64,000 nucleotides of DNA from Lachnospiraceae bacterium (GCA_902363555.1 CABJAM010000003.1:620001-684000); one strand, 5' to 3'. Counted from the first letter of the stretch, positions 25,601-34,802 are shown. The notes: generated by a model from the letters alone, not told the origin. Program-made: numbers and translations.

Positions 25601-26527
25601 ATGTCAAAGTTGAATTTGCAAACATTAAAAGAAGAATGTGGTGTGGAAATATCATCAGCTTCTTATATCGGTAGACCAATTAACAATACAGTGATGTTTA
25701 TCACGAAAAAAGTGGAGCATCTGTTGTGTAATCTGCAATACACGGAGGGGTGTTTGATTTTCGCAGAAAGCACTGTTGATGTTCCGGATGATTTAAAGAA
25801 GAAGAATCTTTTTGAATTTACGGATACACCGCAGAAGGAGTACGCTCGATTTGTAGAAGAAATTGCTATGCAGCGCGAAAAGAGAAATTTCGGTCGAAAG
25901 TATACGTTCGAAAAGGGAGGCTACTATATTGGTGAGGGTGTTTCGATTGGAGAAGGATCACTAATTGAACCACTATGTTTTATTGGGCATGATGTGGTAA
26001 TTGGTAGAAACGCACGAATCAAGAGTGGCGCACAAATCAAAAATGCGGTGATAGGAGATGACTTCATCGCTGGGGAAAACTGCATCGTCGGAACTGATGG
26101 ATTTACAATGGCAGATGATGAGGATAAAAATAAGATTCGGATTCCGACACTGGGAAAGGTGATTATTGGCAATCAAGTAGAAATCGGTGGTCTGACAAAC
26201 ATCTCTTCCGGCTCAGGAGGAAATACCGTAATCGAAGATCATGTAAAGATTGATGCCCTTGTGCACATAGGTCACGATGTACATCTTAGTAAGAATGTAG
26301 AGATTCCGGCAGGTGCTATCATAGGTGGCTTTGTTGACATGGGAGAGGGTGCCTATGTAGGAATTAATGCTGTATTGAGAAATAGAATTACTTTAGGAAG
26401 AAATGCATTTGTCGGCATGGGGGCAGTTGTAACCAAGAATGTTCAGGAAGAGACAATAGTTGTGGGCAACCCTGCAAAACCGTTCATCAAAAATGGCGAG
26501 GGGGGGGAAGTTATAAACCCTCGCTGA
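25601..26527 (+). CDS. LpxD-like left-handed beta-helix acyltransferase
   Basis: 308 residues from ATG 25601; ATG 25589 is an alternative. An N-terminal 90-residue domain resembling the uridine-binding part of LpxD is followed by hexapeptide repeats (GEGVSIGEGSLIEP, IGRNARIKSGAQI and so on) with IDALVHIGHDVHL holding the catalytic His. LpxD adds 3-hydroxyacyl chains to an amino sugar in lipid A, which Gram-positives lack. Here it probably acylates an amino sugar of the polysaccharide. A run of eight G (26500-26507) lies near the 3-prime end, where slippage would alter the last few residues. Confidence 0.8.
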   Translation: MSKLNLQTLKEECGVEISSASYIGRPINNTVMFITKKVEHLLCNLQYTEGCLIFAESTVDVPDDLKKKNLFEFTDTPQKEYARFVEEIAMQREKRNFGRKYTFEKGGYYIGEGVSIGEGSLIEPLCFIGHDVVIGRNARIKSGAQIKNAVIGDDFIAGENCIVGTDGFTMADDEDKNKIRIPTLGKVIIGNQVEIGGLTNISSGSGGNTVIEDHVKIDALVHIGHDVHLSKNVEIPAGAIIGGFVDMGEGAYVGINAVLRNRITLGRNAFVGMGAVVTKNVQEETIVVGNPAKPFIKNGEGGEVINPR

Positions 26528-26555
26528 CTGCTCTCGTGGTTAAGGAGGTGGCGTG

Positions 26556-27128
26556 ATGAAGTATTTTGTGCACGCCACAAGCATTATTGATGACGATGTT
26601 CAAATAGGGGGTGGAACAAAAGTTTGGCATTTTTCACATATACAAGGCGGTGCTCGGATTGGTGAAAAATGTTCCTTAGGTCAGAATGTCAATGTATCTA
26701 ATCGCGTAAAGATTGGGAACGGAGTTAGAGTTCAGAACAACGTTTCGATATATGAAGGAGTTGAACTGGATGATTATGTGTTCTGCGGTCCTTCGTGTGT
26801 GTTCACTAATGATCTAACGCCGAGAGCAAAATATCCCAAAGGAACGGCTGGTTATAAAAAGACCGTGGTGAAAGAGGGCGCATCAATTGGCGCAAATGCA
26901 ACAGTTGTTTGTGGACATACGATTGGAAAATGGGCATTTATTGGTGCAGGTGCAGTTGTTACATGTGATGTTCCAGATTATGCCTTAATGCTTGGTGTTC
27001 CTGCCAAACAAAAAGGTTGGGTTTGTGAGTGTGGAGAAATTCTGGAAGATAGCTTAGTTTGTTGGACCTGTAAACGTAAATATAGAAAAACAGAAAATGG
27101 TCTTGAGGAGATAAAAAATGCAATTTAG
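26556..27128 (+). CDS. UDP-sugar N-acetyltransferase, WbpD/WlbB type
   Basis: 190 residues from ATG 26556 (AAGGAGGTG upstream). It is a left-handed beta-helix enzyme: GGGTKVWHFSHIQGGARIGE contains the catalytic His, followed by hexapeptide turns. The C-terminus carries a zinc ribbon (CECGEILEDSLVCWTCKRKY) typical of WbpD-like proteins. WbpD acetylates the 3-amino group of UDP-GlcNAc(3-NH2)A. The gene overlaps that of the matching aminotransferase by 11 bases. Confidence 0.9.
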   Translation: MKYFVHATSIIDDDVQIGGGTKVWHFSHIQGGARIGEKCSLGQNVNVSNRVKIGNGVRVQNNVSIYEGVELDDYVFCGPSCVFTNDLTPRAKYPKGTAGYKKTVVKEGASIGANATVVCGHTIGKWAFIGAGAVVTCDVPDYALMLGVPAKQKGWVCECGEILEDSLVCWTCKRKYRKTENGLEEIKNAI

Positions 27129-28245
27129 AGATTTAGGTGCTCAGTATAAGGTTCTTAAGACAGAGATTGATGCTGGAATACATGAAGTGATTGACAGTTC
27201 TGCTTTTATATTAGGGAAAACTGTGACAGAACTTGAAAATATGTTAGCAGAGTATGTTGGAAGAAAGTATTGTATTGGATGTGCGAACGGCACTGATGCA
27301 TTGCAGCTTGCGCTAATGATTTGGGGTGTAGGCCCTGGGGATGCGATTTTTACATCGGATTTTACTTACTTTGCATCTGCAGGCACTGCTTCTATTTTGG
27401 GAGCAACACCGGTTTTGGTTGATATTGATTTGGAGACATTCAATATATCACCCGAAGCACTGGAAAAAGCGATTCAGAAGGTGCTAGCTGAAGGTAAACT
27501 GAAACCCAAAGCAATCGTTCCTGTTGACTTGTTTGGTCAGCCTGCGGACTTTACGATGATCCTACCCATTGCTGAAAAGTATGGCCTAAAGGTGCTTGAG
27601 GATGGCGCACAAGGGTTTGGTGGTAGCCTCAATGGAAGACGGGCGTGCTCATTTGGAGATATGTCTACCACGTCCTTCTTCCCGGCGAAGCCTCTGGGCT
27701 GTTATGGGGATGGTGGTGCAATTTTTACCGATGATGCGGAAGTGGATGCACGTCTACGTTCACTACGCGCACAGGGGAAGTCATCGGTAGATAAGTATGA
27801 TAACCGTGAGATTGGCATGAATTCTCGCCTAGATACATTGCAGGCGGCAATCCTAATTCCAAAATTTAAAGCCTTTGTGGAATATGAATTGGATGCGGTC
27901 AACCGGGTTGCAAACTGGTATACACAGCGGTTGAAGGATATGTTTGTTACTCCGATTGTTCCTGAAGGATTCTATTCCAGCTGGGCACAGTATACCATTC
28001 TGATGGATAGCCGGGATGAACGTTATGTTATGCAGAAGTACTTGAAGACACAGGGGATTCCATCTATGGTCTATTATCCGCGTGGTTTGCATAAGCAGGA
28101 AGCATATCGGTGGATGAATTTGGATGATAGCGATTACCCGAATACGATAGAAGCTACTAGTCGTGTGCTTAGCCTGCCTATGCACCCTTACTTAACGGAA
28201 GATGACGTGGATACAGTGGTTAAGACTATGATGAAGGGAAGATAA
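27118..28245 (+). CDS. UDP-3-keto-GlcNAcA aminotransferase, WbpE/WlbC type
   Basis: 375 residues of the DegT family. PLP Lys191 lies in TSFFPAKPLGCYGDGGA, and LEDGAQGFGG supplies the ring-binding Asp. NRVANWYTQRL and HPYLTEDDV are usual near the end. The FFPAKPLGC..GDGGA form and the direct overlap with a WbpD-like gene point to the 3-aminotransferase of the UDP-GlcNAc3NAcA route rather than to a 4-aminotransferase. It takes the 3-keto product of the oxidoreductase at 24515. Confidence 0.9.
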   Translation: MQFRDLGAQYKVLKTEIDAGIHEVIDSSAFILGKTVTELENMLAEYVGRKYCIGCANGTDALQLALMIWGVGPGDAIFTSDFTYFASAGTASILGATPVLVDIDLETFNISPEALEKAIQKVLAEGKLKPKAIVPVDLFGQPADFTMILPIAEKYGLKVLEDGAQGFGGSLNGRRACSFGDMSTTSFFPAKPLGCYGDGGAIFTDDAEVDARLRSLRAQGKSSVDKYDNREIGMNSRLDTLQAAILIPKFKAFVEYELDAVNRVANWYTQRLKDMFVTPIVPEGFYSSWAQYTILMDSRDERYVMQKYLKTQGIPSMVYYPRGLHKQEAYRWMNLDDSDYPNTIEATSRVLSLPMHPYLTEDDVDTVVKTMMKGR

Positions 28246-28248
28246 GTA

Positions 28249-28982
28249 ATGGAATTTACATATGATTCGTATAGAAGGCTGATTAAACATATTCGGGAGC
28301 ATGGTTATGTCTTTACCGATTACGAGTCGCACAAATTTGTACAGGAGCCATGTTGTATTATGCGGCATGATATCGATCAATCAATTGAAAAGGCATATCG
28401 TTTTTCGCTAATTGAAAAGGAGGAGGATGTACCTTCCACCTATTTCGTTTTGGCTTCAAGTGACTTCTATAATCCTGCCTCCAAGCGAAATAGAGAACTT
28501 CTTAAAAAAATGGCAGGGGGGGTACTAAATTAGGACTCCACTTTGATGAGGAAGTTTATAGCACATATCCGGAAGAAGAACGTAAGGCTTATGCAGAGCG
28601 TGAAAGAAAACGCTTAGAAGACATTATAGAAATTCCTATTACTACAGTGAGCATGCACCGACCAGCAAAAACAACACTTGATGCAAATTGGCAATTTGAT
28701 TCGATGATAAACAGCTATTCAGATACCTTTTTCAGAGCGTTCAAGTACTTATCTGATTCAAGACGCAGATGGCGAGAAGATGTGTGGGAGATTATTGCGA
28801 GTGGTAAATATAGTAGGATTCATATCCTCACCCACCCATTTTGGTATCACGATCAGGAGGAGAATCTGCATGATACTCTCGCAGCTTATATAAATGGTGC
28901 TTGTATGGAGAGGTATTCCTCATTGTTAGAGAACTTTACTGATTTGTCTTCTGTAATCGAACGTCTGGAGGTGAACTGTTAA
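28249..28982 (+). pseudogene. Polysaccharide-deacetylase-like gene split by a poly-G frameshift
   Basis: Two frames join into one protein of about 244 residues. The first (28249-28533) has CCIMRHDIDQSIEKAYRFS, the metal-site block of NodB-like deacetylases. The second continues with LGLHFDEEVYSTYPEEERK, SMHRPAK and ILTHPFWYHD. The break is at a run of seven G (28516-28522); one extra G or two fewer would restore the frame. It may be phase-variable, dead, or a sequencing error. When in frame it would alter or remove acyl groups on a cytoplasmic sugar, as no signal peptide is visible. Confidence 0.8.
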
Positions 28983-28983
28983 A

Positions 28984-29901
28984 GTGTTGGATATGATAAG
29001 TGCTAACGAATTCATCACATTTTTGCTCGAACAGCAATATCAATTCAAGGTGTTGGGAACCCGTGAGGTTTCATGTTGCATATGTTCAAGTTTGGGTGAT
29101 TTAAAAGATAATTGCATTACATGGGTGAAAAAGTGGAACGAAAACAATAAGAATTTGATTTCTTCCGCTGAAGTAGAAAACCTTGTCATTGTTTGTCCAG
29201 AAACAGATTTTGACGATATGCAAGGAAAAGGTTGCTTTATCTGCACAGAAGAACCCAAGCTAGTATTCTTTGAAATTATTGACCACTTTTTTTGTGTAGA
29301 CGTGAACGACAGCCGTATAGCAGAAACCGCAAGAGTTTACACAGACAGCATTGGGGAGAACTGTTCTATAGGCGATTATTCCACCATTAGCAAAGATACT
29401 GTCATTGGAAATAATGTCAGCATCGGAAGTAATGTGGTCACGGTAGGTAAGGTTATCATAGGGGATGGGTGCAAAATTCAATCCGGTACGGTTATAGGAG
29501 AGGCTGGGTATGGGTATTATACTTTGCCTAATGGTCATAATAAACAGGTTCCTCATGTAGGCGGTGTTGTTCTAAAGCACCATGTTGAAGTGGGATCAAA
29601 TACATGTATTGATCGTGGAACAATAGGTGACACCATTGTTGGAGCATATAGTAAGATTGATAATCTTGTTCATATAGCCCATAACGTTCAAATTGGAGAA
29701 GACTGTATGGTGATTGCAGGTGCCGTCTTGTGCGGAAGCTGTAAATTGGAAGATAAATCCTATATTGCTCCAGGAGCAATCATTAGAAATCAGATTACGG
29801 TAGCACGTGACACCGTTGTAGGTATGCAGACACTTATTACGAAAGATACACAGGCTGGTAGCATAATGATGGGTGTTCCGGGGAAAAGAAAGGATAATTA
29901 A
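28984..29901 (+). CDS. Second LpxD-like beta-helix acyltransferase
   Basis: 305 residues from GTG 28984, supported by GGAGGTG 9 bases upstream. The N-terminal domain (about 1-105) is followed by hexapeptide repeats, with IDNLVHIAHNVQIGED carrying the catalytic His and TCIDRGTIGDTIVGAYSKI typical of LpxD. It is clearly different from the enzyme at 25601, so two amino groups, or two acyl groups, may be handled. The remains of a hydroxyacyl-CoA dehydrogenase and a thiolase just downstream suggest it once used a 3-hydroxybutyryl-type donor. Confidence 0.82.
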   Translation: MLDMISANEFITFLLEQQYQFKVLGTREVSCCICSSLGDLKDNCITWVKKWNENNKNLISSAEVENLVIVCPETDFDDMQGKGCFICTEEPKLVFFEIIDHFFCVDVNDSRIAETARVYTDSIGENCSIGDYSTISKDTVIGNNVSIGSNVVTVGKVIIGDGCKIQSGTVIGEAGYGYYTLPNGHNKQVPHVGGVVLKHHVEVGSNTCIDRGTIGDTIVGAYSKIDNLVHIAHNVQIGEDCMVIAGAVLCGSCKLEDKSYIAPGAIIRNQITVARDTVVGMQTLITKDTQAGSIMMGVPGKRKDN

Positions 29902-29906
29902 TTAGG

Positions 29907-30288
29907 GTGAAGATAAGTACAGTAACCGTCATTGGTGCCAACGGCACTATGGGAAGAAACATCTCTAGCAACCATGTACACCTTTGCATTACCAAAGGTG
30001 TATATGGTTGCTAGAGATATGAAAAAGGCAGAAGCAGCCAAGGCGAAAACAGCCCTGTCTGTGAAAGATGATAGTGTATCAAATCGTCTGGTTGCTGCTG
30101 ACTATTCAATATTGGAGACTTGTGTATCTGAATCCGACTTGATATTTGTGGCTGTTTTCGAGGAAATCAATATCAAAAAGGACATTGCCCAAATGGTCTC
30201 TAAGGCAATGAAGTCAGATGCCATTGCTTGCTCCAGCCTGTCCATTACCACACTGGCAGAGCAGTACCCGAAGCATCGAAATGAATAA
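29907..30288 (+). pseudogene. 3-hydroxyacyl-CoA dehydrogenase NAD-domain remnant
   Basis: Translation from GTG 29907 gives TVTVIGANGTMGRNIS, a Rossmann GxGxMG site. It is then broken by a 58-base palindrome (29961-30018), after which another frame resumes with KVYMVARDMKKAEAAKAK, VAADYSILETCVSESDLIF and SLSITTLAEQYP. These match the NAD-binding domain of 3-hydroxyacyl-CoA dehydrogenases. The C-terminal half is missing. The gene ends where the thiolase remnant starts. Confidence 0.8.
29961..30018. repeat. 58-bp near-perfect palindrome (26-bp arms, 6-base loop)
   Basis: The right arm (29993-30018) is the true coding sequence for KVYMVARD. The left arm (29961-29986) is its reverse complement with one G-T mismatch. 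The loop is CATTAC. The left arm replaces the expected coding bases and shifts the frame, so it looks like an inverted copy made by template switching. Confidence 0.9.
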
Positions 30289-31225
30289 GACATATATTCT
30301 GGGTGGTGCTCAGACCGACCTTGAACGCAACTGGACAAAAGAAGGAAAAGGTGTTGTTGCTCTACTGAGAGACAATGACGGATGGCTTGCAGGGTGCAGG
30401 TCTTGCCCATGAAGATATTGTTGAACTAAACAAAGACAATGGAGTTGCCAGCTATGTGGGTAACTTTATCGCAGAGCAGTATGTGAATCATGGGCATCTT
30501 GGTGCGCTTCTGACCGAGGTCAATCCTGCGTTCTATGGCATACCTTCCGCAAGATATGAAGCTGCGTGCGCATCCAGCTCGGTTGCTTTGGATACGGCAA
30601 TCACGAAGATCAGCAACGGTGACTATGATGTGGCTATCGTGGTTGGCTGGGAGCTGATGAAGACTGTAGACAGTAAGACCGGAGGTGATTTTCTTGGTTA
30701 CGCTGCCTATTTGAAAAGGAAGGTAAAGGCATTGACTTCCCTTTCCCAAAGCGGTTCGGCAAATTGGCGGATGATATCATCGAGACGTATGGCGTAGATG
30801 AAAAACGCTTCATGGATGCGCTGGCGAAGATTTCTGTGATCAACTACAGCAACGGTACGCGTAATCCGAATGTACAGACCAGAAAGTGGTTTACGGATCA
30901 GGCGCAGGCCGAAAACCGCGGCATTGATACGAATCCCTTTGTCGGTGGCAGACTGGTTGTTTCCGACTGTTCACAGGTGACGGACGGTTCAGAGGTCGTT
31001 GTGCTGGCATCCGAGAAGTTTGTGAGGGAACGTGAAATCCGGAATCGTAAAGGGCTATGGACACAGAATTGTACCGATGATATTCGATAAGAAAATAGCT
31101 ATTTGTATAAGCAGGTCACAGGTAAGGCTGGCGGCTATCGGCTGAAAAAAGCTGACAACGGTATGATGTTGAACATCGACGGTAGTGCGACAACGAACTA
31201 TGTATTTATAGTTGGTCTAGAATAA
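30281..31225 (+). pseudogene. Acetyl-CoA acetyltransferase (thiolase) remnant
   Basis: The start (ATG 30281, NKTYILGGAQTDLERNW) and the end (LYKQVTGKAGGYRLKKADNG, stop at 31223-31225) of a thiolase are both present, with EAACASSSVALDTAI carrying the active-site Cys region and VGGRLVVSDCSQVTDGSE in between. At least four frame changes (near 30370, 30715, 31050 and 31098) break the gene. The original would have made acetoacetyl-CoA, which the dehydrogenase gene before it would reduce to 3-hydroxybutyryl-CoA. Confidence 0.85.
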
Positions 31226-31247
31226 CAAAACATGAGGAGAAAAAGTC

Positions 31248-32558
31248 ATGAGTAATTTGAAAGAAAAAATTCTAAATAAAACGGCAACGCTTGGTGTCTG
31301 CGGTTTGGGATATGTTGGTCTTCCTTTGGCTGTTGAAAAGGCAAAGGCCGGTTTTAAGGTTGTGGGGTTTGATGTTCAGGAAGCCAAAGTCAACATGGTA
31401 AATGCTGGACACAACTACATCGGTGATGTTGTCAACGAAGACCTTGCTGCTATCGTTGCTTCGGGAAATCTGTGCGCCACGACTGATTTTGCATCTGTTG
31501 CTAGTTGTGACTGTGTCTGTATAGCTGTTCCGACTCCCTTGGACAAGCACCAAGAGCCTGATATCAGTTATGTAAAGGCCTCGACTGAAAGTATCGCACC
31601 TTATTTGCATAAGGATATGTTGGTTGTACTTGAATCCACAACTTATCCCGGAACCACTGAAGAGTTGTTGAAGCCGATTCTGGAAGAGAAAAGTGGACTG
31701 AAATGTGGCGAAGATTTTTATCTCGCATTTTCTCCTGAACGTGTAGATCCGGGCAATTTGATTTATAAGACCAAGAATACCCCGAAAGTAGTAGGAGGCT
31801 GCACACCAGCTTGTACGGATATCGCTGCAACGATGTATGAAGCTGTTTTGGAAGCACCAGTGCATCGTGTATCATCTCCGGCCATAGCAGAAATGGAAAA
31901 GATTCTGGAGAATACATATAGAAATATAAATATTGGCCTGGTAAATGAAATTGCGCGTCTCTGTAATAAAATGGGTATCTCTGTCTGGGAAGTTATTGAT
32001 GCGGCAAAGTCTAAGCCTTATGGCTTCCAGGCATTTTATCCCGGTCCCGGTTTGGGCGGTCACTGTATCCCTCTTGATCCCTATTATCTCACATGGAAAG
32101 CTCGTGAATACGGTTTCCACACTACGCTGATTGAAAATTCTATGATCATTAACGACAGTCAGCCGGATTATTGCGTGGATCGTGCGATGCATATCTTGAA
32201 TCGCCACAAAAAGGCAATTAACGGTGCCAAAATTCTCGTGCTCGGTGTTGCTTATAAAAATGATATCGATGATTATCGTGAGTCTCCGGCGATTCGTGTT
32301 GTTGAGAAACTGTTGGAAGTCGGCGCAGATGTTACTTACTATGATCCGTGGGTTGCATCATTCATGGAGGGTGAACTGTCTATGACCGGCGAAAAGGCAC
32401 TTACTCCCGAGTTGATTGAAAGCGTAGACCTCGTTATGGTTACTGCAGCTCACAGCAATGTGGACTATGCGCTGGTGCAGAAGCACGCTAAGGCGATTTT
32501 TGACACCAAGAATGTAATGAAGCGTATTGATAATAGAGATAATATTGAAGTTTTGTGA
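31248..32558 (+). CDS. UDP-N-acetyl-hexosamine 6-dehydrogenase (WbpA type)
   Basis: 436 residues. The N-terminal NAD site is LGVCGLGYVGLPLAVEKAKA, the catalytic Cys lies in GPGLGGHCIPLDPYYLTWKA, and the C-terminal UDP-binding domain has VAYKNDIDDYRESPAIRV. This is the WbpA-like branch acting on UDP-GlcNAc rather than the shorter UDP-glucose form. It would supply UDP-GlcNAc uronic acid to the enzymes at 24515, 27118 and 26556. The gap to the next gene is small, and an AGGAGGAGGTG ribosome site follows. Confidence 0.92.
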   Translation: MSNLKEKILNKTATLGVCGLGYVGLPLAVEKAKAGFKVVGFDVQEAKVNMVNAGHNYIGDVVNEDLAAIVASGNLCATTDFASVASCDCVCIAVPTPLDKHQEPDISYVKASTESIAPYLHKDMLVVLESTTYPGTTEELLKPILEEKSGLKCGEDFYLAFSPERVDPGNLIYKTKNTPKVVGGCTPACTDIAATMYEAVLEAPVHRVSSPAIAEMEKILENTYRNINIGLVNEIARLCNKMGISVWEVIDAAKSKPYGFQAFYPGPGLGGHCIPLDPYYLTWKAREYGFHTTLIENSMIINDSQPDYCVDRAMHILNRHKKAINGAKILVLGVAYKNDIDDYRESPAIRVVEKLLEVGADVTYYDPWVASFMEGELSMTGEKALTPELIESVDLVMVTAAHSNVDYALVQKHAKAIFDTKNVMKRIDNRDNIEVL

Positions 32559-32574
32559 TAAGGAGGAGGTGAAG

Positions 32575-33609
32575 ATGAGCCTTTTTACAAAAAAAACACT
32601 TTTAATCACCGGTGGCACCGGTTCCTTTGGTAACGCTGTCTTGAACCGTTTCCTTAAGACTGACATTGGCGAGATTCGCATCTTCTCACGTGACGAGAAG
32701 AAACAGGACGATATGCGGCACGAATATCAATCGAAAATGCTGGAAGTAGCCGATAAAATCAGTTTCTATATCGGCGATGTCCGTGACCTTGCATCGGTCA
32801 AAAACGCTATACACGGCGTTGACTACATATTCCACGCTGCAGCCCTCAAGCAGGTTCCGTCCTGCGAGTTCTTCCCGATTGAAGCAGTAAAGACCAATGT
32901 TCTCGGCACAGAGAATGTTCTGACCGCCGCAATCGAAGCAGGTGTTAAGAATGTCGTTTGCCTTTCCACAGATAAGGCAGCATATCCTGTAAATGCTATG
33001 GGAACTTCCAAAGCTATGATGGAAAAGGTTATTGTAGCAAAAGCTCGAACAACCTCTACAACAAAGATTTGTTGTACTCGTTATGGTAATGTTATGTGTT
33101 CCCGGGGCTCGGTTATTCCACTTTGGATTGACCAAATCAGAAATGGTAACCCGATTACTCTCACCGAACCTACAATGACAAGATTTATCATGTCTCTGGA
33201 TGAAGCAGTAGATCTTGTTCTGTTTGCATTTGAGCATGGCGAACCAGGCGATATTCTCGTTCAGAAAGCTCCTGCCTGCACTATTCAGACCCAAGCAGAA
33301 GCCGTATGTGAACTGTTTGGTGGCAAGAAAGAGGACATCAAGGTTATCGGTATCCGTCATGGCGAGAAGATGTATGAAACATTACTGACCAACGAGGAGT
33401 GCGCCCACGCCATTGATATGGGCAACTTCTACCGTGTGCCTTGCGACAAGCGCGGTCTCAACTACGACAAATATTTCAACAAGGGTGATACAGAGCGCAA
33501 TAAGCTGACGGAGTTCAACTCTAATAACACACAACACCTGACTGTTGAGGAAACTAAAGCGAAGATCGAATCGCTTGCCTATATTCAGGAGCGTCTTGCA
33601 GAGAAGTAA
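32575..33609 (+). CDS. capE: UDP-GlcNAc 4,6-dehydratase/5-epimerase, CapE/FnlA type
   Basis: 344 residues from ATG 32575. The NADP site is LLITGGTGSFGNAVLNRF, and STDKAAYPVNAMGTSKAMME has Met in place of the usual Tyr, as in CapE. Others are TEPTMTRFIMSLDEAVDL and VIGIRHGEKMYETLLTNEEC. The enzyme starts UDP-L-FucNAc synthesis: dehydration, then C-5 epimerisation. The next steps (CapF, CapG) are at 40130 and 41335, separated by broken genes and a foreign module. A second, partial capE lies at 34332. Confidence 0.92.
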   Translation: MSLFTKKTLLITGGTGSFGNAVLNRFLKTDIGEIRIFSRDEKKQDDMRHEYQSKMLEVADKISFYIGDVRDLASVKNAIHGVDYIFHAAALKQVPSCEFFPIEAVKTNVLGTENVLTAAIEAGVKNVVCLSTDKAAYPVNAMGTSKAMMEKVIVAKARTTSTTKICCTRYGNVMCSRGSVIPLWIDQIRNGNPITLTEPTMTRFIMSLDEAVDLVLFAFEHGEPGDILVQKAPACTIQTQAEAVCELFGGKKEDIKVIGIRHGEKMYETLLTNEECAHAIDMGNFYRVPCDKRGLNYDKYFNKGDTERNKLTEFNSNNTQHLTVEETKAKIESLAYIQERLAEK

Positions 33610-33631
33610 TATTCTTTAGAGAGGAGTTACA

Positions 33632-34153
33632 ATGAAGCTAATAATCTTAGGTGCAGGCGGTTATGGTAGAACTGTTGCAGATATTGCTCGACAAAGCAAG
33701 CGCTATTCTGACATATTGTTTTTGGATGATAATTCAACTGCTAAAGATGTCTTTTGAAAATGCTCGGAATACATCAAGCTCATATCTTCAGATACCGAGA
33801 TTTATCCGGCTTTCGGCAATAATGAAGGAAGGCTTCAGTGGATGGACAAACTTGAAGCAGCCGGAGTATCTATTTCTACGCTTATCCACGATACTGCATA
33901 TGTGAGCCCGTAGACTACTGTTGAAAACAGTACAGTTGTAATGCCAAAATCAATCATTAACACAGGTGTGACAGTAAACCGAGGTTGCATTGTTAACTGT
34001 GGTACCATCATTAATCAAGGATGTGTAATTGAAGAAGGTGTCCATATCTGTCTCGGAGCCATTATCAAGGTTGAGAACCAGATACCAAAATGTATGAAGG
34101 TTGAAGCTGTAACGGTTATAGAGAATAGACCCTACCCGCTGCAGGAGGATTAA
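33632..34153 (+). pseudogene. NeuD-like sugar O-acyltransferase with two in-frame stops
   Basis: One frame runs from ATG 33632 (GAGGAG ribosome site) to the TAA at 34151 but is cut by TGA 33755-33757 and TAG 33911-33913. It encodes LIILGAGGYGRTVADIARQS, TEIYPAFGNNEGRLQWMDKL and then hexapeptide repeats (TGVTVNRGCIVNCGTIINQG), the PglD/NeuD layout. Both stops lie where relatives have ordinary residues, so they are point mutations. The frame is otherwise intact, which implies recent inactivation. Confidence 0.85.
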
Positions 34154-34159
34154 ATAACA

Positions 34160-34339
34160 ATGGGCTATACAAACAGCCGATGGAAAAACAACGGCAAGCT
34201 AAAGCTGTTGTTCATCGTCGGCACTCGCCCAGAGATTATCCGTCTTGCCGCCGTTATCAATAAAGCTCATACATATTTTGATACGATTCTTGCTCACACT
34301 GGGCAGAACTACGATTACAATTTGAATAAGCCAGATTAA
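34160..34339 (+). pseudogene. 5-prime fragment of a UDP-GlcNAc 2-epimerase gene (capG-like)
   Basis: ATG 34160 to TAA 34337 encodes 59 residues. NGKLKLLFIVGTRPEIIRLA and TYFDTILAHTGQNYDYNLN match the start of the complete CapG at 41335, but with many differences, so this is not a recent local copy. It stops within a few bases of the point where the capE remnant begins (34332). Confidence 0.9.
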
Positions 34340-34802
34340 AGACGGCCAGGACCTGACCGTGACAGAGCCGACCATGACCCGATTTATAATGAGCCTGGAG
34401 GAAGCTGTGGAGTTGGTCGTTTATGCTTTCCAAAACGCGTCTTCAGGAGATATCATGGTACAGAAGGCTCCAGCCTGCACGATTGAAATACTGGCACAGG
34501 CGGTAAAAGAAATTTTTCATGCGGACAATCCTGTAAAAGTTATCGGCATCCGTCATGGTGAGAAAATGTATGAGACCCTCCTGACCAATGAAGAATGTGC
34601 AAATGCTGTTGACCTTGGGAACTTCTATCGAGTTCCATGCGATAAACGGGATTTGAATTATGACAGGTATTTTAAAGATGGCGATGTGTATAGGAATAAG
34701 CTTTCCGAATTTAATTCGAATAATACGCAGCTGCTGGATGTAGAGCAGGATAAAGAGAAGCTGCTGAAATTATCCTATATCCAGGAGGAACTTAAAAAGT
34801 GA
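34332..34802 (+). pseudogene. 3-prime fragment of a second capE
   Basis: In frame from CAG 34332: QIKDGQDLTVTEPTMTRFIM, then the rest of CapE to SYIQEELKK and TGA. It corresponds to the last 155 or so residues of CapE at 32575 and is clearly diverged from it. Codon use is more GC-rich than in the upstream copy and like that of capF and capG. It is best read as the end of the resident capE, cut when a foreign capsule segment recombined in. Confidence 0.9.

Noticed and set aside
33651..33905. 84-codon plus-strand frame
   Set aside because: It is a shadow of the NeuD-like pseudogene, which reads sensibly in another frame across the same bases.
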